Below are positions 34,140 through 39,316 of a stretch of 39,316 nt of DNA, piece by piece (within the stretch, counting starts at the first letter, position 1; every line of letters begins with the position of its first letter). The translations under genes and the position numbers were made by a program. This DNA comes from Gemmatimonadota bacterium. GTDB taxonomy: Bacteria > Gemmatimonadota > Gemmatimonadetes > Longimicrobiales > Longimicrobiaceae. The stretch spans positions 1 to 39,316 of the forward strand of contig JAQBQD010000058.1 in NCBI GenBank assembly GCA_028287185.1, given 5' to 3'. The notes under the pieces were generated by a model, which made no database searches, had not been told where the DNA came from, and saw nothing but the letters and a program-made list of their open reading frames with translations.

Positions 34140-34452
34140 GGTCGTCGGCGAGGCCCGGAACGCCGGCGGTTTCGGCAGATGCGGTCCGCTCGACCTGCGC
34201 GAACGGCTTCCGCGATACGTCCGAGGTGGTGGCGCCGCTTGGGAGCGCGCCGAGTGTCCATGCGTCCCCCGCGCCTGTCCTCGCGTGCGGACAACCCCGC
34301 TGCCAGGCCCCCTCGAGCGAAAGTCTAACGCGTTCGCGGGAAACGACCTATCTTCCGGGCGGCGGGTGGTACGTGGCCTGCCACACCGAGTGGCGCGCCG
34401 GCCGGGCCCGCACCCGCCGCAGCGACACTCCCCATCGTCCGGAGAGCATCCC
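34140..34452. other. Intergenic region upstream of lpoB
   Basis: 313 bp without a gene. A -10-like TATCTT (34350-34355) lies about 98 bp before the lpoB ATG, with no good -35 (TCTAAC is 19 bp away). No terminator is clear for the preceding gene. Confidence 0.4.
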
Positions 34453-35076
34453 ATGAAGACGTACGCACGCGCCGGGTTCCGGGCGCTCCTCGCCGTCACG
34501 GCGCTGGCCGCCGCCGGGTGCGCCAAGCAGGTCACCCGCATCTCGCCGTCGCAGGCGGTGGACCTGTCGGGCCGCTGGAACGACGTGGACAGCCGCCTGG
34601 TGGCCGACTCCATCATCCACCAGAGCTTCACCGCCGCTGCCGGCCCCAGCTGGGCGCTGCGCTTCGCGCAGGCGCACGGCGGCCGGCAGCCCACCGTCAT
34701 CGTGGGCACCGTGCGCAACCGCAGCATGGAGCACATCCCCGTGGGAACCTTCGTGCGCGAGCTGGAGCGCGCGTACCTGGGCAGCGGCCAGGTGCAGGTG
34801 GTGGCCAGCCCCGAGGAGCGCAACGAGGTGCGTGACGAGCGCACCGACCAGCAGGAGAACGCCGCCGCCGACACCCGCGCCCGCCAGGGCGCCGAGCGCG
34901 GCGCCAACTACATGCTGCAGGGCGACATCGAGTCCATCCAGGACCGCGAGGGGCGCCGCAGCGTGGTCTACTACCAGGTGGACATGACGCTGGTGGACCT
35001 GGAGACCAACCAGAAGGCGTGGGTGGGCCAGCAGCGCATCAAGAAGTACGTCGAGCAGCCGCGCATCCGCATCTGA
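34453..35076 (+). CDS. lpoB: Penicillin-binding protein activator, LpoB family lipoprotein
   Basis: A 207-residue outer-membrane lipoprotein (ALLAVTALAAAGC). LpoB reaches through the periplasm to activate a class A PBP. Family marks: VDLSGRWNDVDSRLVADSII, PTVIVGTVRNRSMEHIPVGT, FVRELERAYLGSGQVQVVAS, the charged helix EERNEVRDERTDQQENA, ANYMLQGDIESIQD, and the closing strand pair YYQVDMTLVDLETNQKAWVG. GGAGAG precedes the ATG at 34453. First gene of a three-gene operon; the next begins 23 bp later. Confidence 0.9.
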   Translation: MKTYARAGFRALLAVTALAAAGCAKQVTRISPSQAVDLSGRWNDVDSRLVADSIIHQSFTAAAGPSWALRFAQAHGGRQPTVIVGTVRNRSMEHIPVGTFVRELERAYLGSGQVQVVASPEERNEVRDERTDQQENAAADTRARQGAERGANYMLQGDIESIQDREGRRSVVYYQVDMTLVDLETNQKAWVGQQRIKKYVEQPRIRI

Positions 35077-35099
35077 CCCCCAGCCACCGGAGACGACCG

Positions 35100-35909
35100 A
35101 TGAAGCATCGAATCCCGGCGGCGGCGGCCGTCCTTGCCCTCGCGGCGGCGTGCGCACCCCGCATGCAGCCCATCCGGCCCGTGATGGAGAACGGCGGCAG
35201 CGTCCCCGTCCGCACCGATGAGACCGTGGCCGCGGCCCGCAGCGACGGGCAGGCCGTCCGCGAGCGGCTGGAAGGCCAGCAGGCCTCCACCACCGCGGCC
35301 GCCCTGGCCTCGTGCGCGCCGCAGGTGTGCGCGTCGCTCGCGCGCGGCGAGCTGGCCGTGGGGATGACGGAGGCGCAGCTCCAGGCCGCCACCGGCACCA
35401 CGGCCGAGGCGTGGGCCCGCCGCGGAGGCGACGGCGTGGCCATCCTGACCAGCCGCTGGGACGAGCAGCCGCTGAAGGACCGCATCGCCCAGATCGCCTA
35501 CGTGACGATGCAGGACGGGCGCGTGCGCAGCTACACCTACCGCGAGCCCCAGGGCCTGCGCGTGGTGGCCTCCGCCGCGGACGCCGGCTACGCCGCGCAG
35601 GGCGCCGCCCGCGCCGAGGCGCTGCTGCGCGAGGGCGACGACTTCGCCGCCCGCGGCGACTTCGTGCGCGCGCTGGACCGCTTCGACCGCGCCGACGTGG
35701 TGCGGCCCGGCGACCCCCGCACCACGCTCTCCATCGCCCGCGCGCTGGACAAGCAGCTCCGCCCGCAGGAGGCCCGCATGCGCTACCTGCTGTTCCTGCA
35801 TCAGATGGAGCTGGAGAACATCCGCGCGCAGGGCGACGCGTACGCCAGGATGGCCGGCGCCATCGCCGAGGCGCACGAGCGCGTGGTCGTGCTGGACCAC
35901 CGCAGATGA
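35100..35909 (+). CDS. Lipoprotein with TPR-like C-terminus, lpoB operon
   Basis: A 269-residue lipoprotein (AAAAVLALAAACAPR). The middle has a short conserved-looking stretch with a Cys pair (LASCAPQVCASLARGE) and a SmpA/BamE-like or YcfL-like strand part (VAILTSRWDEQPLKDRIAQI, AYVTMQDGRVRSYTYREPQ). The end is helical and TPR-like (FAARGDFVRALDRFDRADVV, RPGDPRTTLSIARALDK). GGAG lies 8 nt before the ATG. The stop overlaps the next ATG by 4 nt. A periplasmic partner of LpoB is inferred from the operon. Confidence 0.75.
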   Translation: MKHRIPAAAAVLALAAACAPRMQPIRPVMENGGSVPVRTDETVAAARSDGQAVRERLEGQQASTTAAALASCAPQVCASLARGELAVGMTEAQLQAATGTTAEAWARRGGDGVAILTSRWDEQPLKDRIAQIAYVTMQDGRVRSYTYREPQGLRVVASAADAGYAAQGAARAEALLREGDDFAARGDFVRALDRFDRADVVRPGDPRTTLSIARALDKQLRPQEARMRYLLFLHQMELENIRAQGDAYARMAGAIAEAHERVVVLDHRR

Positions 35910-37525
35910 CGTTCGCACTCCGCGCCGCGCGCGCCGTCGCCGCGGCGGCGCTCGTCGCGGCGCTGGCCGCGTGCGCGGGGGGCGGGCGCTACCCCGCCAT
36001 GCCCAGCCCCGCGTCGCTGCCGCCCGAGTCGCCGCTGCTGAGCCGCACGCTGGGGCCCACGGACGCCTGGCTGCGCCACTACGTGATGACGGGGCGCCCC
36101 GACTCGGCCGCGGGCCTGCTCGCGCGCAAGGGCGTGGGCCCCCGCGACGGGTTGCTGCGGCGCCTGCAGCTGGGCGTGGTGATGCACCAGGCGGGGCGCT
36201 GGGCCGAGAGCAACGCCGCCTTCGAGTGGGCCGAGACGGAGGCCGAGAGCCGCTATGCGCGCTCCGTCCACCAGGCGGTGGGATCGGTGCTGGTGAACGA
36301 CGGGGTGGTGGACTTCACCCCGGCGCGCCCCGAGATGGCGATGATCCCGTACTACCGCATGCTCAACTACCTGGCCCTGGGCAGCCGCGACGAGGCGCTG
36401 GTGGAGGCGCGCAAGGCCGGCGCCTGGATCGAGCGGGTGGAGGACGGCGGCCGGTCGCCCTGCATGGGAGAGGGGTTCGTGGAGTACGTGGCCGGCCTCG
36501 TCTATCAGGGCGCCGGCCAGCGGAACGACGCGCTGGTGGCCTTCCGGCGCGCGGAGCGGGCGTTCGACGCGTGCGGTGCCGGCGCCTCGCGGCCGGCGCA
36601 GCTCGGGGAGGACCTGGTCCGTGCCGCCGGCGCGCTGGGGCTGGGCGAGGTGGCGGACTCGGCGCGCGCGCGCTACGGCGTGCGCGCCCTGCCCGCCGTG
36701 CCGGGGCCGGGGTCGGGCGAGCTGGTGGTGCTGGTGGAGCAGGGATGGGTGGCCCACCGCGCGCCGCAGGACATCCACGTACCCATCCCCGAGGCGGACG
36801 TCGACAGCCTGTACGGCGGTCGGCGCTCCACGGCGGACGTGGCGGCGGAGGTGAGCGGGCGGCTGATCCACAACCTGATGGAGCAGTCGGTGTGGGGCGA
36901 AGCGCTGGACGAGCGGCCGGGCTACCAGCTCGCCGACGCGCGGGACGGCGCGTACGTCATGAAGCTGGCGTGGCCCGTGTACCGCCTGGAGGCGTGCGGC
37001 ACGCCGCGCATCCGCGTGGTGGTGGACGACACGGCGGCGGACGGCGCGCTGACGGAGGAGCCGGGCTATGCCGAGGACCTTTCGTCGCAGGTGGTGCGCA
37101 GCTTCGAGGCTGGGCGGCCCACCATGTTCACGCGGATGGTGGGGCGCGGCATCGCCAAGTACCTCGTCTCCCACGAGCTGGAGCAGCGCGCGCGGGAGAA
37201 GCACGGCGACGCGGCCGGGTGGCTCACGGGAGCGCTGACCAACGCCGCCGGAAACCTGCTGGAGCGTGCCGACACGCGGAGCTGGTCGCTGCTGCCCGAC
37301 CGCATCGGGGTGGCGCGCTTCTCCCTACCCGCCGGCACGCACGCCGCCCGCATCGAGGTGCTGGCGCCGGACGGCTCGGTGGCGAGCACGGTGGACCTGG
37401 GCCAGGTGACGGTGCAGGCGGGCGCCACCGTCTTCCGCAGCGAGCGGGTGTGGGGACGCGAGATGGGCGACCTGCGGCGGCTGGCACGCGCCGGCGAGCG
37501 CGCGGCCGCCGCGGGCGCGAACTGA
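35906..37525 (+). CDS. COG3014-like TPR lipoprotein, lpoB operon
   Basis: A 539-residue lipoprotein (AAALVAALAACAG). The N-terminal half consists of helical repeats (LLRRLQLGVVMHQAGRWAES, NAAFEWAETEAESRYARS, PYYRMLNYLALGSRDEALVE, ARKAGAWIERV). The YYRxLNYLALGxxDEALVEAR pattern resembles proteins of COG3014, which I recall as encoded next to LpoB-type genes in proteobacteria. The second half is beta-rich (GELVVLVEQGWVAHRAPQDI, RIRVVVDDTAADG, ARIEVLAPDGSVASTVDL). Its ATG overlaps the previous stop. The likely site is the periplasmic face of a membrane, in peptidoglycan or lipoprotein-linked assembly. Confidence 0.78.
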   Translation: MTFALRAARAVAAAALVAALAACAGGGRYPAMPSPASLPPESPLLSRTLGPTDAWLRHYVMTGRPDSAAGLLARKGVGPRDGLLRRLQLGVVMHQAGRWAESNAAFEWAETEAESRYARSVHQAVGSVLVNDGVVDFTPARPEMAMIPYYRMLNYLALGSRDEALVEARKAGAWIERVEDGGRSPCMGEGFVEYVAGLVYQGAGQRNDALVAFRRAERAFDACGAGASRPAQLGEDLVRAAGALGLGEVADSARARYGVRALPAVPGPGSGELVVLVEQGWVAHRAPQDIHVPIPEADVDSLYGGRRSTADVAAEVSGRLIHNLMEQSVWGEALDERPGYQLADARDGAYVMKLAWPVYRLEACGTPRIRVVVDDTAADGALTEEPGYAEDLSSQVVRSFEAGRPTMFTRMVGRGIAKYLVSHELEQRAREKHGDAAGWLTGALTNAAGNLLERADTRSWSLLPDRIGVARFSLPAGTHAARIEVLAPDGSVASTVDLGQVTVQAGATVFRSERVWGREMGDLRRLARAGERAAAAGAN

Positions 37526-37783
37526 ATCCGGAATCCGTTTACGGAGCTGCTGGCGCGTGGCCGATCGTCTCGCTTTCACGCCGAAGCTCCATCGGCGGAC
37601 GCCCAGCGGCATTCACGGATTCCACGAGGGGCGCGGCTCCGGCTGGCACCCAGCGGGAAGGCGCGGCTTCCCGGGAGCGTTCCGATGATGCGATCGGTGA
37701 TGGGATCAGGTTCAGCGATGCGCCCGTCCCGATGGTTTCGCCGCCCTCCGACGTCCTCCGAAGTCCGCCGCGCCTCCCCGGGC

Positions 37784-38467
37784 CTACGCCACGTCCCCCG
37801 GATCGCAGACCTCCACCGCATCCCCCACACGCACCGTCCCACCGCGAATCACGTGACAGTTCAGCGCCATCAGCCCGCCGAACTCGCGGTTGATGCGCTT
37901 CAGCACGCCCGTGTCCTGCTCCAGCGTGTCGGGATCAAAGGTCGTCATGATGCACCGCTGCCGGAGCGTGTGCATGCCGATCAGCACCTCGCCGGCCCGC
38001 AGCACGCGGCCCTCCCACTCCCGCTCCGCCAGCCCCTCCACCCCGCCGATCAGCAGGTTGGCGCGCAGGCGCCTTCCGTCGTGTCCCAGCGCCTGCACCG
38101 CGCCGTCGGTGGCGACCAGCAGCGGAAGCACGTCGAAGCGCTCCGAGCCCTCGAAGCGCACCAGCCGGGCGCCCGCGCCGGCCGCCTCCTCCACGTCCCG
38201 CGCCACCTCCGCTGAATCCCAGGGCCGCCCGTCCATCAGCGGCTCGCCGTCCGAGCCCAGCGACGCGTGGTGGCCCAGCAGCCGCGGCCGGGTGCGCGCG
38301 GTCAGCAGCCGTCCGGAGGGCGCCTGCACGTGCGCGATGCGGTCGCCAACGATGCCGTCCGGCCGCACCTCCGCCACCTGGAGCGGCTCGCCGCCCATGG
38401 ACTTCACCGGGTATCGCCACAGCTCGGCCACCCACATTCCGGCCCGGCTGTCGCCTGCGGCTGTCAT
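37784..38467 (-). CDS. MOSC-domain protein
   Basis: A 227-residue protein with an N-terminal MOSC-type beta-barrel (VAELWRYPVKSMGGEPLQVA, PDGIVGDRIAHVQ, LTARTRPRLL) and a C-terminal MOSC domain with Cys172 in RQRCIMTTFDPDT. In the Moco sulfurase C-terminus and YcbX/YiiM families that Cys is the sulfur or Mo site. It could handle molybdenum-linked sulfur transfer or detoxify N-hydroxylated compounds. ATG at 38467 overlaps the DinB-like gene's stop (ATGA), so the two form an operon on the minus strand. The intergenic region 37526-37783 has only a short TCCG/CGGA hairpin (about 37533-37544). Confidence 0.85.
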   Translation of the reverse strand: MTAAGDSRAGMWVAELWRYPVKSMGGEPLQVAEVRPDGIVGDRIAHVQAPSGRLLTARTRPRLLGHHASLGSDGEPLMDGRPWDSAEVARDVEEAAGAGARLVRFEGSERFDVLPLLVATDGAVQALGHDGRRLRANLLIGGVEGLAEREWEGRVLRAGEVLIGMHTLRQRCIMTTFDPDTLEQDTGVLKRINREFGGLMALNCHVIRGGTVRVGDAVEVCDPGDVA

Positions 38468-39039
38468 CGGCGCCCCGCCGCGTCGACGGAGTGCGTGGGG
38501 TCCGCACCGGCCCACGTGTCGTCAGCCGTGGGGCCATAGGTGGCGGGCACCGCGCGTCCCATCACGCGCAGGCAGACGGTGAGCTGCGTGCGGTGGTGGG
38601 CCGTGTGCAGCACGCGCCGCCAGAACACCCACGCCCGCGCGCGCTCCACCTCGAAGAACGGCACCACCTCCAGCCACCACGCCTCGCTCTGCTCTGCGAG
38701 AAAGCGCAGCCGCGGACGCGCCAGCTCCACCAGCCGCTCCGTGCACGCAGCAACCGACGCGTCCGCCGGCAGCACGTCGGCGGGCGGCGGCTCCGGGGTG
38801 CCCAGGAACTCGCCGAAGAAGCGGCGCTCGGAAAGCAGCTGGTGCTTCAGGATCTCTCCCACGCTGCCGGCGCGCGGATGCACGCGGAACTCCAGGTCCC
38901 CGTCCGCGAACTCGCGCCACACCGACACGACCTTGTTCGTCTCGCTTGCGTACGTCTCAACCATGTGCCGAGCGAACGGGAAGGCGGTCTTCGGGATCTC
39001 CCCGTCACCGATCGCGGTGAACCGGTACGTCATCGCCAT
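38464..39039 (-). CDS. DinB-like (YfiT/DUF664-type) metal-binding protein
   Basis: A 191-residue four-helix-bundle protein. Likely metal ligands: His in ILKHQLLSERRF, and the HTAHHRTQL helix. The shape (long helix 1, ERRFFGEFLG, WWLEVVPFFE, then the His helix) fits the DinB superfamily, some members of which are thiol transferases using bacillithiol or mycothiol. GGAG lies a few bases before the ATG at 39039; ATG at 39033 is also possible. It is the first gene of the pair with the MOSC gene. Its role is unknown; detoxification would fit the MOSC partner. Confidence 0.8.
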   Translation of the reverse strand: MAMTYRFTAIGDGEIPKTAFPFARHMVETYASETNKVVSVWREFADGDLEFRVHPRAGSVGEILKHQLLSERRFFGEFLGTPEPPPADVLPADASVAACTERLVELARPRLRFLAEQSEAWWLEVVPFFEVERARAWVFWRRVLHTAHHRTQLTVCLRVMGRAVPATYGPTADDTWAGADPTHSVDAAGRR

Positions 39040-39195
39040 GGTGCGCTCCGAGCGGGAATGTCCGGCGTTCGATTCAGGTCCGACGACAAATGCCCTCCGT
39101 AGTTCGAAAGCCGACGCGGTGATTGCCTTCGATGAGCGAAGCGATCGAGCGCAGGCGACCGGCCAGAGAGGTCTGCAACAACTTCGCATCTAGTA

Positions 39196-39316
39196 CTACT
39201 GTGTTAGAAACGCATGACGCCTGACGGAGTGTTGGCCGCAGGCTGGGCAGCAGGGGAGACGTTCGATGAGGAGACGGGCGTAGCGCCGCCGCTGGGTGGC
39301 GATGGAAGCGGGGTTA
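39196..39316 (-). mobile_element. 3' end of a transposase-like gene, cut by the window edge
   Basis: The minus-strand frame beginning at 39315 reads NPASIATQRRRYARLLIERL, then PCCPACGQHSVRRHAFLTQ, and stops at 39196. The end contains a CxxC pair (CPAC) and is basic, as in several insertion-sequence transposases. Next to the stop lie TAGTACTA (39191-39198) and a shift from coding to non-coding sequence. Only 39 residues are visible, so family and IS boundary cannot be given. Confidence 0.45.

Overview
The window is about 39 kb of very GC-rich bacterial chromosome. The genes point to a diderm: a FadL-type outer-membrane channel, an LpoB-type PBP activator, and more than ten lipobox or signal-peptide proteins. 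The succinylase (dapD/dapE) lysine branch, a plant/cyanobacterial-type IspH, and many small Thr/Ser/Asp- or Ala/Pro-rich lipoproteins would fit Gemmatimonadota, perhaps the Longimicrobium group. That placement is inferred from style and content, since no rRNA or other phylogenetic marker gene is present. No tRNA, rRNA, CRISPR array or phage genes were seen.

Layout. (a) 0.4-4.3 kb: a gyrA-like topoisomerase gene with a long disordered tail, then a small ribbon-helix-helix-like gene coupled to an SRPBCC gene under a promoter that carries an 18-bp palindrome. (b) 4.4-9.3 kb: a frameshifted small lipoprotein gene, two divergent genes of unknown or weakly known function, a GT51-like protein that has lost its catalytic glutamate, and ispH. 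(c) 9.3-16.4 kb, all on the minus strand: a TPR/HD-GYP c-di-GMP phosphodiesterase, a ZU5-type lipoprotein, a cytochrome c plus small membrane protein pair, sufE, and a FadL channel with a secreted SGNH hydrolase. (d) 16.9-21.9 kb: a small orphan gene, a SCO-type copper chaperone, and the lysine/diaminopimelate genes dapD, dapE and an aminotransferase (likely N-succinyl-DAP aminotransferase), closed by a strong bidirectional terminator. (e) 22-24.2 kb: a DUF4015-like exported putative glycosidase and two paralogous low-complexity lipoproteins. (f) 24.4-31 kb: an NtrB-like histidine kinase and an NtrC-like response regulator, both on the plus strand, separated by a minus-strand cassette of three exported proteins with visibly lower GC. 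(g) 31.2-34.1 kb: a Tat-signal protein translationally coupled to an amidase, then an exported protein of unknown function. (h) 34.4-37.5 kb: an lpoB operon with two further lipoproteins. (i) 37.8-39.3 kb: a DinB-like/MOSC gene pair, and at the right edge the C-terminal end of what looks like a transposase.

Nothing here is a clear-cut new defence or mobile system. The strongest leads are regulatory and architectural: the palindrome-overlapped, nearly leaderless RHH-SRPBCC promoter; the paired GTTCANTGAAC operators in front of the kinase; the mirrored divergent -35 boxes at 5.85 kb; the kinase/regulator pair split by a lower-GC cassette; the GT51 protein without its catalytic Glu; and the clamp-motif-like C-terminus of the GyrA-like protein.
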